DNA of 13,921 nucleotides from Methylococcaceae bacterium (GTDB lineage Bacteria; Pseudomonadota; Gammaproteobacteria; Methylococcales; Methylomonadaceae). Under the pieces are notes generated by a model. The model was not told the DNA's origin and made no database searches. It saw only the letters and a list, made by a program, of their open reading frames with translations. The position numbers and the translations under genes are program-made. The stretch is from the NCBI GenBank assembly GCA_030618325.1, contig JAUXDP010000051.1:1-13921 (forward strand), given 5' to 3'. Below are positions 7,090 to 13,921 of the stretch, piece after piece; the first letter of the stretch is position 1, and the number at the start of each line of letters is the position of its first letter.

Positions 7090-8097
7090 ATGTCTTATAC
7101 TAACATTAATTTTCCAGTCATAAGAAAAAGAAGGTTGCGTTGTAACGATTTTTCCCGTCGATTGGTGCGTGAATCAATGTTGTCAATTAATGATTTGATT
7201 TTCCCTATGTTTGTTATCGAAGGCCAGGAGAAAAAAGAAACCATCGCTTCAATGCCAGGTATTCAAAGGCTGTCTCAGGATTTGTTGCTTGAGGAAGCTA
7301 AGGAAATTCATCAGCTTGGAATCCCTGCTATTGCCTTATTTCCTGTCATTTCTGGTGATAAAAAATCGGATGATGCGAAAGAGGCTTTTAATTCTAATGG
7401 TTTGATTCAGACTACTGTGCGTCGTTTGAAGCAGGAGTGCCCTGAACTGGGTGTAATAACTGACGTTGCATTGGATCCTTATACTTCGCATGGTCAAGAT
7501 GGTCTGATTGATGCCTCAGGCTATGTTGTAAACGATCAAACGATTGAAGTATTAGTTAAACAGGCTGTATCTCATGCAGAGGCGGGAGCAGATATCGTGG
7601 CGCCTTCTGATATGATGGATGGACGCATTGGCGCTATTCGTGAGTTACTGGAACAGGAAGGTCACATCAATACCCTTATTTTGGCATATTCTGCAAAATA
7701 TGCTTCCAGTTTTTACGGCCCGTTTCGTGACGCTGTCGGTTCTTCAGGAAATTTGGCTGGAGCAGATAAATACAGTTATCAAATGGACCCGGCGAATTCT
7801 GATGAGGCTTTGCACGAAGTGCAACTAGATATTCAGGAAGGGGCTGACATGGTGATGGTAAAGCCAGGGATGCCATACCTGGATATTATAAGAAGAGTTA
7901 AAACAGAATTTGGCGTGCCAACATTCGCTTATCAGGTAAGTGGCGAATACGCCATGCTGAAGGCTGCATCTGATAATGGTTGGCTGGATGAAAAAGCTAC
8001 AGTTATGGAGTCTTTACTGGCCTTTAAGCGCGCTGGGTGCGATGCTATTTTAACCTACTATGCCAAGTCGGTTGCCCAATGGTTGAGGGAGGCATAG
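7090..8097 (+). CDS. hemB: Delta-aminolevulinic acid dehydratase (porphobilinogen synthase)
   Basis: This 335-residue cytoplasmic enzyme condenses two 5-aminolevulinate molecules to porphobilinogen, the first common step of heme and other tetrapyrroles. Both Schiff-base lysines are visible: Lys203 in AYSAKYASSFYGPFRDA and Lys258 in MVMVKPGMPYLD. The three metal-binding cysteines of zinc enzymes are absent. The region reads DVALDPYTSHGQDG with Ala127, Asp129 and Asp137, the zinc-independent form known from Pseudomonas. Length and the N-terminal RxRRLR arm match the family. I use ATG 7090, just before that arm; longer in-frame readings would run into the upstream divergent region. It overlaps aroE by one base and is divergent from the mlaC-like gene. 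Function is considered certain. Confidence 0.97.
   Translation: MSYTNINFPVIRKRRLRCNDFSRRLVRESMLSINDLIFPMFVIEGQEKKETIASMPGIQRLSQDLLLEEAKEIHQLGIPAIALFPVISGDKKSDDAKEAFNSNGLIQTTVRRLKQECPELGVITDVALDPYTSHGQDGLIDASGYVVNDQTIEVLVKQAVSHAEAGADIVAPSDMMDGRIGAIRELLEQEGHINTLILAYSAKYASSFYGPFRDAVGSSGNLAGADKYSYQMDPANSDEALHEVQLDIQEGADMVMVKPGMPYLDIIRRVKTEFGVPTFAYQVSGEYAMLKAASDNGWLDEKATVMESLLAFKRAGCDAILTYYAKSVAQWLREA
8085..8092 (+). promoter_or_regulatory. Ribosome binding site of aroE inside the end of hemB
   Basis: GAGGGAGG ends 4 bases before GTG 8097 and lies within the last hemB codons. It selects GTG 8097 over the in-frame ATG at 8079, which would put this site inside the gene. Confidence 0.7.
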
Positions 8098-8924
8098 TGA
8101 AAAATTCAAATCCAGACCAATATGCTGTGTTCGGTTCTCCGATAAAACATAGTAAATCTCCTGGTATTCATAAACAATTTGCAATACAGACAGGCCAAAA
8201 TTTAGTTTACACAGCGCAAGAAGTTTCAGCAGAAGATTTTCCTAATGCAGTAGATGGTTTTTTTGCAAAAGGAGGGAAAGGCTTAAATTGTACAGTGCCG
8301 TTGAAAGAATTAGCTTGGCAGTATGCAGATTTTAGATCAGAACGTGCGGAACGAAGTAGGGCCGTTAATACTTTGATTTTGCAGGATGATGGCTCAATTC
8401 TTGGGGAAAATACCGATGGTATTGGTTTGGTAACTGATTTGGTTGCTAATCAAGGAGTTAGCCTCAAGGACAGTAGCATATTAATTCTGGGTGCTGGAGG
8501 TGCAAGCAGAGGAATTATCGGTCCGATTCTAAGCCTGTTACCCGATAATGTCGTGATTGCTAATCGAACGGTTATTAAGGCCATTAATTTAGCAGAGGAA
8601 TTTATTGGATTAGGCTCGATAAAGGGTTGTGGCTTCGATGCCTTGGCTGGGCAAAAATTTTCTTTGGTTTTAAATGCAACTTCTGCGAGCTTAACTAACC
8701 AGTTGCCGCCATTACCTGAAGGGTTACTGGCAGAAAATGGAGTTTGCTATGATTTGGCTTATGGCGATGAGCCCACCGCCTTTGTCCGGTGGGGTCAGGC
8801 CAATCATGCTGAAAAAAGCCTTGATGGTTTGGGGATGTTGGTTGAGCAGGCCGCAGAAGCGTTTTATCTTTGGAGAGGAGTACGACCAGATACGCTGCCA
8901 GTTATAAATTCCTTTAAAACCTAA
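8097..8924 (+). CDS. aroE: Shikimate dehydrogenase (NADP+)
   Basis: This 275-residue enzyme reduces 3-dehydroshikimate to shikimate with NADPH in aromatic amino acid and chorismate synthesis. The start motif YAVFGSPIKHSKSPGIH forms the shikimate pocket. Catalytic Lys70 lies in NCTVPLKE and Asp107 in ENTDGIGL. The nucleotide loop is GAGGAS (132-137), followed by NRT at the end of the next strand, the usual NADP-phosphate contact. The C-terminus LDGLGMLVEQAAEAFYLWRG is typical. GTG 8097 shares one base with the hemB stop (TAGTG) and has a strong ribosome site, so the two are co-transcribed and coupled. A 7-bp perfect inverted repeat (8772-8778 with 8787-8793) lies in the coding region. All key residues are intact. 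Confidence 0.96.
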   Translation: MKNSNPDQYAVFGSPIKHSKSPGIHKQFAIQTGQNLVYTAQEVSAEDFPNAVDGFFAKGGKGLNCTVPLKELAWQYADFRSERAERSRAVNTLILQDDGSILGENTDGIGLVTDLVANQGVSLKDSSILILGAGGASRGIIGPILSLLPDNVVIANRTVIKAINLAEEFIGLGSIKGCGFDALAGQKFSLVLNATSASLTNQLPPLPEGLLAENGVCYDLAYGDEPTAFVRWGQANHAEKSLDGLGMLVEQAAEAFYLWRGVRPDTLPVINSFKT

Positions 8925-8954
8925 GGGCACCTCTAATAATTACTTCATAAAGCC

Positions 8955-10187
8955 ATGAAAAATATTGCTATTATCGGGGGCGGCCCTGCTGCAAGCACAC
9001 TTGCTATTTTGTTGTGTAGAGGCGGGTGCAATGTTGTAATGTACTTTTCCCCAGAACAGGCACCTGTTCTAGTAGGTGAATCTCTGGTACCGATGATTAT
9101 TCCCATGTTGCAGGATCTTGGAGTGGAGCAAGAAGTTGCTGACTACAGCCGCTATAAACCGGGTGCTTGTTTTTCTTTCAATGCTAATGAAATATTTTCC
9201 TTTTTGTTTAGCGACAATCCCAGCGATTTACCAAGTTACGCATATAATGTCCCGCGGAAAGACTTTAATGCGACTTTACGAAATGCTGCAAAGAAGGCGG
9301 GTGCATTACTTATTGAGCAAAAAGTTGAGTTAAAAGGGTTGCCAGATGAAGACGCCGTTCAAATGGATGCAGCCTCTTTACAAGCTGCTGCCGAATGTTG
9401 GGATTCAGCTAAACCTGATCTTATTGTTGACGCAACCGGCAGGGTTCGTTTAATTAATAAGCTCCTAAATATACCCGCTGAAGATGGACCAAGAAAGGAT
9501 ATTGCTTTATTTGCCCATGTTGATCAAACTCAACTGGTTGATAAAGGATATGTACACAATGACCGTTTGGATCAGGGATGGGGCTGGCGAATTCCTTTGC
9601 CAGGCAAAGTTTCCTTAGGGTTTGTTGTTCCTGCAGGCTATGCTGAACAGGCTGGTAGCACGCCTGAAGAGCAATATGATAAATTATTGCAGAGCGATCA
9701 GGTACTCAAGGTTATTGCTAAAGATTCTAAGCGTATCACACAAGTGATGCGCTTTGATAACTACCAATCCTTGTCGTCCCGTTTAAAGGGCAACAATTGG
9801 GTGCTTTTGGGAGATTCGGGAGGATTCGTTGATCCGGTATTTTCAAGTGGAATGCTAATCGCGATGGATAGCGCATACCAACTAGCTGATACGGTGCTAA
9901 AAAGAAAGCCGATGGCTGACTATGAAAAAGCCATCAAAGCACACCTTGAAGCCTGGTTTGAAATTGTCGGTTATTATTATAATGGTAGATTGATGACCAG
10001 CTTTAAGGTCGGTGAAGAGTTTAAGGAGGGGCCGGTGGGGAAGTTGATGGTGCCTTGGATTACAAAACACATGAGCCGTATATTTAGTGGTGCCGCTGCT
10101 ACCCGAAAGGTTAGTCTTAATTTGTTGCGTATTCTGGTAAAATATGGCTTGCGTGATGAAGACCCGAAGTATTTTTCGGTCAAGTAA
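8955..10187 (+). CDS. FAD-dependent oxidoreductase of the flavin-dependent halogenase superfamily
   Basis: This 410-residue flavoprotein opens with a Rossmann FAD loop (IAIIGGGPAASTLA). Next come GESLVP near residue 39 and Lys68 in YKPGACFSF, then DATG, the WGWRIP motif at 209-214 (WxWxIP, a signature of flavin-dependent halogenases) and GDSGGFVDPVFSSGM near the second FAD contact. Lys68 sits roughly where halogenases carry their catalytic Lys, but without an alignment I cannot assert identity. Related non-halogenating proteins such as geranylgeranyl-reductase-like enzymes share the FAD contacts. It is shorter than tryptophan halogenases of about 500-540 residues, so a free tryptophan substrate is unlikely; an acyl or aryl group on a carrier protein is plausible given the ACP gene downstream. 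It lies 30 bases after aroE, so it may be read from the hemB-aroE transcript. The ribosome site is weak. Confidence 0.75.
   Translation: MKNIAIIGGGPAASTLAILLCRGGCNVVMYFSPEQAPVLVGESLVPMIIPMLQDLGVEQEVADYSRYKPGACFSFNANEIFSFLFSDNPSDLPSYAYNVPRKDFNATLRNAAKKAGALLIEQKVELKGLPDEDAVQMDAASLQAAAECWDSAKPDLIVDATGRVRLINKLLNIPAEDGPRKDIALFAHVDQTQLVDKGYVHNDRLDQGWGWRIPLPGKVSLGFVVPAGYAEQAGSTPEEQYDKLLQSDQVLKVIAKDSKRITQVMRFDNYQSLSSRLKGNNWVLLGDSGGFVDPVFSSGMLIAMDSAYQLADTVLKRKPMADYEKAIKAHLEAWFEIVGYYYNGRLMTSFKVGEEFKEGPVGKLMVPWITKHMSRIFSGAAATRKVSLNLLRILVKYGLRDEDPKYFSVK
9053..9070. repeat. 18-bp dyad within the halogenase-like gene
   Basis: AGAACAGG-CA-CCTGTTCT has two perfect 8-base arms around two central bases. It lies in codons just before the conserved GES motif. 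Its right arm overlaps a second dyad, CACCT-N8-AGGTG (9061-9078). Position inside a conserved coding segment suggests coincidence, but a binding site is possible. Confidence 0.35.
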
Positions 10188-10210
10188 GATTGTTAGCACA
10201 GGCATGTAGT

Positions 10211-11119
10211 ATGGATGAAATCGACCTTTCTCAGTTTATTGACAAAAATCATAAGTCACTTCTTATGGTGCTTGACCTTATTCCAATCCCTGCTTTTATA
10301 AAAGATACACAAGGTAACTATTTATCTTGTAATACTAGCTTTGAGAATGTTTCTGGCTTTACTCGGCAACAACTATTAGAAATGAGTGCGGATGAATTGT
10401 GGGGAAAATCACAAGCAGAGATTTTTTTGGCGAAAGACAAAGAATTGTTTGATAACCCTGGCTTACAAATATATGAATCAAAGTTCACCAATTTGGAAGG
10501 AGTTGAATACATTCTTCAGTTTCACAAAACTACTTTTACTAATTCAGAAAAAGAAGTGTCTGGATTACTTGGGGTTATATTCGATTTAACAAAAATAAAA
10601 CAATTGGAGCAATCCTTATTTAAGCTATCCCAAATTGATGAATTGACTCAAATTCTAAATCGGCGTGCTGGACTTGATCAAATGGAAAAAGTATTAAAAG
10701 ATAGCGCCAGAAAAAATAAAGTATTTTCTATTGTACTAATAGATATTGATCATTTTAAAAAACTCAATGATACCTATGGCCATTCTGCCGGAGATTTGGT
10801 GTTAAAAACAGTAGCTGAAGATTTAACTACCCTATTACGAGAAACTGATATATTTTTTCGTTATGGAGGAGAAGAGTTTGTTATTTGTATGCCCGAAACC
10901 TCACTTAGTAAAATGAAGGGCATTACTGAACGGCTTCTTACTAAGATTGATTCTAAAAATATATTAACCCCAAATGGTGATAGTTTGCATATTACTTTGA
11001 GTATGGGGCTAGCAGTATTTCCTAAACATGGCAATAATCTTGAACAATTAATAGAAGCAAGTGATCAAGCGATGTATGTCGCTAAAAATAGTGGTCGTAA
11101 TTGTATTAGAGTGGCATAA
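10211..11119 (+). CDS. PAS-GGDEF diguanylate cyclase
   Basis: This 302-residue, probably cytoplasmic protein would make cyclic di-GMP from two GTP. A PAS domain covers about residues 18-130 (FIKDTQGNYLSCNTSFENVSGFT through GVIFDLTKIK). It is joined by a short helix to a GGDEF domain that begins with DELTQILNRRAG and contains IDIDHFKKLNDTYGHSAGD. The active-site signature is GGEEF at 219-223, a functional variant. An inhibitory I-site RETD (Arg210, Asp213) lies five residues before it, so product feedback is expected. No membrane segment is seen, and the PAS signal is unknown. I use ATG 10211, where the conserved protein begins; TTG 10190 is an in-frame alternative close behind the oxidoreductase stop. 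It lies between two metabolic genes on the same strand, with 119 bases before the next gene. Confidence 0.93.
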   Translation: MDEIDLSQFIDKNHKSLLMVLDLIPIPAFIKDTQGNYLSCNTSFENVSGFTRQQLLEMSADELWGKSQAEIFLAKDKELFDNPGLQIYESKFTNLEGVEYILQFHKTTFTNSEKEVSGLLGVIFDLTKIKQLEQSLFKLSQIDELTQILNRRAGLDQMEKVLKDSARKNKVFSIVLIDIDHFKKLNDTYGHSAGDLVLKTVAEDLTTLLRETDIFFRYGGEEFVICMPETSLSKMKGITERLLTKIDSKNILTPNGDSLHITLSMGLAVFPKHGNNLEQLIEASDQAMYVAKNSGRNCIRVA

Positions 11120-11238
11120 AGGATGGCAAGTATTAAATGCTGTAGTAGAAAAATATGGCACTTAGGGTAACTTTGATGCAGACAGAATATTTATCCTCCA
11201 AGCTGCCTAAAATTTTATGAATATACATTTATTTCTTA
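11120..11238 (+). other. Intergenic region before the acyl carrier protein gene
   Basis: These 119 bases separate the diguanylate cyclase gene from the carrier-protein gene. I see no convincing hairpin with a T-run. TTGATG at 11173-11178 resembles a -35 box but has no well-spaced -10. If the ACP group has its own promoter it should lie here, but the sequence does not show a clear one. Confidence 0.3.
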
Positions 11239-11529
11239 ATGTCTGATCACAACCAACCTTCCCACTTAACCCAAAATAACTATTCTGCGGAGGAAATTAG
11301 TTGTGCACTTTGTTTGTTTCTACAAGAAAACATACTTGCTCCAGACGTCGAAGTAACCCCAGATACCGAACTTGCCATTATCGGCGTGGATTCATTTTCC
11401 CTGATGGAGATTATTCTTTTTATTGAACGCCGTTTTGGGTTGATTTTGCCGCCAGAATCCCTAACACCAGAGAATACCACATCAGTTTTAAATCTAAGTT
11501 TGTGCTGTGTTAATTCGATGACAAGCTAG
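11239..11529 (+). CDS. Acyl carrier protein-like protein
   Basis: This small 96-residue protein carries a phosphopantetheine attachment motif, with Ser52 in GVDSFSLMEI (family form usually GxDSL). The predicted helices around it (EEISCALCLFLQENI, then SLMEIILFIERRFGL) and the acidic loop DVEVTPDTELAIIG fit a carrier-protein four-helix bundle. Such proteins hold acyl or aminoacyl groups as thioesters for partner enzymes. The N-terminus has about 18 extra polar residues, and the C-terminal end (SLCCVNSMTS) is less typical than the usual helix IV. It ends 12 bases before the condensation-like acyltransferase gene, so the two are probably partners. It is separate from the housekeeping fatty-acid acpP, whose motif is GADSLD. 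The carried group is unknown. Confidence 0.8.
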   Translation: MSDHNQPSHLTQNNYSAEEISCALCLFLQENILAPDVEVTPDTELAIIGVDSFSLMEIILFIERRFGLILPPESLTPENTTSVLNLSLCCVNSMTS

Positions 11530-11541
11530 GCACAGAAAACC

Positions 11542-12828
11542 ATGTCTTTCCCCACAGAGTTTCCCTTAAACGGGATTGATCATTTTTTGCATCAACTCGA
11601 CCCCGTACTGTTCCAAGCCAGTGGCAAGGGTAATGTGTGTTCTTTTGTTGTAGAAGTAGAGGGACATCTGACGGCATTGGCTTTGCATGAATACTTATCT
11701 CCCCAGCCTACTTATCAATGGATAACTAGATTACGGTTGCGGCGGGGAAGATTGTTTAAGCTGGCTCGTTGGTCTGTTGATGTTTCTGCTAATTGCCCTA
11801 GTATTCAAGAACATGAACTTTCGGTAACGGGTGAGCCTCCGGATTCTTTATTGAATCCCCTCATCAATCCTGAGCAGGAATCATCATTCAGAACTGATGT
11901 GATATTAACAGCAAGTCAAACAACTATTATTGTTTTCTCATGGCATCATGCCCTTATGGATGCCCATGGCGCGGAAACCTTTATTCAACATCTTTGTTCT
12001 CCAAAACCCACCGACAATTCAGAGTGGGTAAAGAATATAAAACCTCGCTGTGAACACTCAATCAAGGAACGTCTAAAGATGGTACGTGGAATGAAGGTGT
12101 ATTTGTATGACGCATGCAGACTCCCTATTTTATCACTTTATCAACCTAAACCTGCTGCTCCTACATTACGCCACCGTGTGTTAAAACTTAATGAAATTGA
12201 AACTCAGAAGGTTGTCGAAACAGCAAGACAACAGGGAGCAGGATTTCTTGTGAGCGCTTTTTATCTGGCAGCGACAGCCCGGGCAGTAGCCTATATCCAA
12301 AGCCAGCGCGGACCTTTGCAAGGTGATGTTCTGGTTCCTGTGCCGCAAGATCGGCGCAAACGAGGTGCTCATGAATCCTTGGTCGGCAATCAGGTGACGT
12401 TTATTTTCTATCGTATCCCACAAGCAGCACTAAATAGTATTAAAGAATGTACCACGGAACTGGTACAACAAATTACCAAGCTTATGCGTTCGGAAGCTCC
12501 CGAAGGTTATCTGGCCATGATTGGATTAATACAACGGCTACCGAGCGGGTTTTATCGCTGGTTGTTAAAATCACCCACTCGCGGTTTGATGGCCAGTTTT
12601 TTCTATTCAGATACTGGAGACTCACTTAGCGATTTTAAGACATTTTACAATCGACAGGTTGTCAATGCCATACACTATCCACCGAACGCCTATCCACCCG
12701 GCGTCACCTTTATCTTCACACGAGTCCAGGGCGCTTTACAGATTACCGTTAGCTATATGGAAGAAGTGTTGGATAATGAAGAGATTGAAATGCTAGTTCA
12801 ACATTTAAAATCAGATTTACTTAGCTGA
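11542..12828 (+). CDS. Condensation / wax-ester-synthase-like acyltransferase
   Basis: This 428-residue protein has the core motif of the chloramphenicol-acetyltransferase-like superfamily, with His135-His136 and Asp140 in SWHHALMDAHGAE. The family form is HHxxxDG; here Ala-His stand between Asp and Gly, giving HHxxxDAHG. His136 would be the general base for transfer of an acyl group from a carrier thioester to an alcohol or amine. The rest matches a two-lobe fold: an N-terminal FQASGKGNVCSFVVEVEG part, and a second lobe with GFLVSAFYLAATARAVA, VLVPVPQDRRKRG and GNQVTFIFYRIP. There is no fused adenylation or carrier domain, so the partner is probably the separate ACP encoded just upstream. 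The next gene starts 5 bases after its stop. Substrate and product cannot be read from the sequence. The start is ATG 11542 with a weak ribosome site. Confidence 0.8.
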   Translation: MSFPTEFPLNGIDHFLHQLDPVLFQASGKGNVCSFVVEVEGHLTALALHEYLSPQPTYQWITRLRLRRGRLFKLARWSVDVSANCPSIQEHELSVTGEPPDSLLNPLINPEQESSFRTDVILTASQTTIIVFSWHHALMDAHGAETFIQHLCSPKPTDNSEWVKNIKPRCEHSIKERLKMVRGMKVYLYDACRLPILSLYQPKPAAPTLRHRVLKLNEIETQKVVETARQQGAGFLVSAFYLAATARAVAYIQSQRGPLQGDVLVPVPQDRRKRGAHESLVGNQVTFIFYRIPQAALNSIKECTTELVQQITKLMRSEAPEGYLAMIGLIQRLPSGFYRWLLKSPTRGLMASFFYSDTGDSLSDFKTFYNRQVVNAIHYPPNAYPPGVTFIFTRVQGALQITVSYMEEVLDNEEIEMLVQHLKSDLLS

Positions 12829-12833
12829 TTTTT

Positions 12834-13921
12834 ATGAATATCGATGTGGTTGTTATTGGTGGAGGGGCTGCCGGTATAGCCGCATCAGTTTCGGCTGCAG
12901 AATCTGGTATGAAAGTGATGCTGATCGAGCGCTATGGATTCTTGGGTGGATTGGCGACAGCAGCAATGGTGGGAACTATCTGTGGTCTTTATTATAGGGG
13001 TGGCAAGACTCCAAAATTTGCGGTACACGGATTCGCAAAATCGTTTGCTGAAGGCGTCGCCCACAGAAGTGGCACACAGGCTCAGTGTTATGCTGCAGGT
13101 CTTCGTTTTCTGCCCTATGAGCCGGTTGCATTCAAAGAGGAAGCTACAGAAATACTTTGCCAAGCTGGAGTGGAAATATTATTAAGTACAGCGCTTGATG
13201 ACATTACGATAGAAAACTTCAACATTCAGGAAATTATCGCCTGTACACAAGATGGTAAAATTACTATTCAGACTGGTGCAGTTGTGGATTGCACAGGGGA
13301 TGCGCTGGTTTCAAAATTGGCAGGAATGGAACTGATTGAAGAACAAATTTATCAGTCGGGTGCTTTTGTATTTCGGGTGGCTGGTTTTCCAGCTATGCAA
13401 TCTTATACCTTGGGATTAAATTTACTACGTTGGATCAAGAAGGGTGTACATGCTCAGATGTTACATCCAGACTGTGATCGTTTATCTATTGTTCCTGGTA
13501 CGCTTAGAGAGGGAGTTGCTTTTATGAAGCTGGGAATGCCGTTTGTTTCTGAGCAAAATATCAAAGCTGAACCCGACTATGAACACCTGGCTCGTTCCCG
13601 AGCCAGGGAAATTATCCAGTTTCTCAAGGAGACTGATGAGTCTTTAAAGTCACTTTCCATTACTTCTATGGCAGCCCAGGTCGGTATTCGCTCTGGACGA
13701 AGACCCGTCGGACAAATCGTACTGAATGAAAATGATGTACTAGAGTGTAAAAAACCTGCAGATGGTGTTGCTATCGGTGCGTGGCCGGTAGAATACTGGA
13801 GTAAAGAACGGTTGCCAGAGATGAAATATTTTGATGCAAATGATCACTATGAAATTTCAGCAGGTGCCTTAGTTTCTTCCGGACTGGAAAATCTGTTTTT
13901 TGCTGGTCGCGGGCTATCGGC
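12834..13921 (+). CDS. FAD-dependent oxidoreductase (FAD_oxidored type), 3' end outside window
   Basis: An uninterrupted frame of 362 codons runs from ATG 12834 to the window end. The N-terminus MNIDVVVIGGGAAGIAASVSA is an FAD-binding Rossmann start (GGGAAG at 9-14), followed by LIERYGFLGGLAT, with Glu for the FAD ribose and the GGxAT turn typical of the FAD_oxidored family. Further marks are VVDCTGDALVSKLAG and, near the cut, NLFFAGRGLS, the usual second FAD contact just before the C-terminus. The missing part is therefore probably short. The gene begins 5 bases after the acyltransferase stop and should share its transcript. It probably oxidises or desaturates a product or intermediate of the ACP/acyltransferase pair; that is inference from position. 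Several Cys residues are present but form no clear cluster. Confidence 0.88.
   Translation, partial: MNIDVVVIGGGAAGIAASVSAAESGMKVMLIERYGFLGGLATAAMVGTICGLYYRGGKTPKFAVHGFAKSFAEGVAHRSGTQAQCYAAGLRFLPYEPVAFKEEATEILCQAGVEILLSTALDDITIENFNIQEIIACTQDGKITIQTGAVVDCTGDALVSKLAGMELIEEQIYQSGAFVFRVAGFPAMQSYTLGLNLLRWIKKGVHAQMLHPDCDRLSIVPGTLREGVAFMKLGMPFVSEQNIKAEPDYEHLARSRAREIIQFLKETDESLKSLSITSMAAQVGIRSGRRPVGQIVLNENDVLECKKPADGVAIGAWPVEYWSKERLPEMKYFDANDHYEISAGALVSSGLENLFFAGRGLS

Noticed and set aside
8037..8096. Longer aroE start within hemB
   Set aside because: The extra residues are hemB read in another frame. GTG 8097 has a strong ribosome site, and the conserved YAVFGSPI motif follows directly.
8772..8793. 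7-bp GC-rich inverted repeat CCCACCG / CGGTGGG as a terminator
   Set aside because: It lies inside aroE more than 100 bases before the stop and has no T-run, so it is at most an mRNA hairpin.
9897..10205. 102-codon open frame on the - strand
   Set aside because: It lies antisense to the conserved C-terminal part of the halogenase-like gene and shows no recognisable domain, so it is a shadow frame.
10865..10879. GGEEF as a degenerate, inactive GGDEF motif
   Set aside because: GGEEF is a known active form, and the flanking residues and I-site are intact.
12885..13163. Open frames on both strands within the last oxidoreductase gene
   Set aside because: The frame from ATG 12834 gives a clear FAD-binding protein across the whole stretch; the others are shadows.

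Overview
The window looks like a chromosomal segment of an AT-rich Gram-negative bacterium, probably a gammaproteobacterium. The evidence is a TolC-type outer-membrane protein, an MlaC-type periplasmic lipid carrier, a zinc-independent (Pseudomonas-like) HemB and c-di-GMP enzymes. I cannot name a genus. No tRNA, rRNA, CRISPR array, insertion sequence or phage gene is visible.

Left part (1-6263), all on the + strand. It opens with the last codons of a gene whose C-terminus resembles HD-GYP proteins. Then comes a TolC-family outer-membrane channel gene, which overlaps the first of three tandem paralogous genes for exported PhnD-like substrate-binding proteins of about 300 residues. The third paralog ends 2 bases before a membrane histidine kinase with a periplasmic sensor, HAMP, DHp and ATPase domains. 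No permease, ABC ATPase, membrane-fusion protein or inner-membrane pump accompanies them here. I infer that the binding proteins serve sensing, feeding the kinase, rather than uptake. This is the most unusual block in the window.

Middle part (6264-8924). An isolated mlaC-like gene on the - strand converges with the kinase gene and diverges from a housekeeping pair, hemB (tetrapyrrole synthesis) and aroE (shikimate pathway). That pair overlaps by one base and is probably one transcript.

Right part (8955-13921), + strand. A flavoprotein with the WxWxIP motif of flavin-dependent halogenases is followed by a PAS-GGDEF diguanylate cyclase. Next come a stand-alone acyl carrier protein, a condensation/wax-ester-synthase-like acyltransferase with an HHxxxD core, and an FAD-dependent oxidoreductase cut by the window end. 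These last three are closely spaced and look like the start of a specialised-metabolite or acyl-ACP tailoring cluster. The product cannot be read from this window.

Small sites recorded include a probable intrinsic terminator after the first binding-protein gene, ribosome binding sites that decide several starts, a candidate hemB promoter, and a thrice-recurring ACCT-N7/8-AGGT dyad of unknown meaning.
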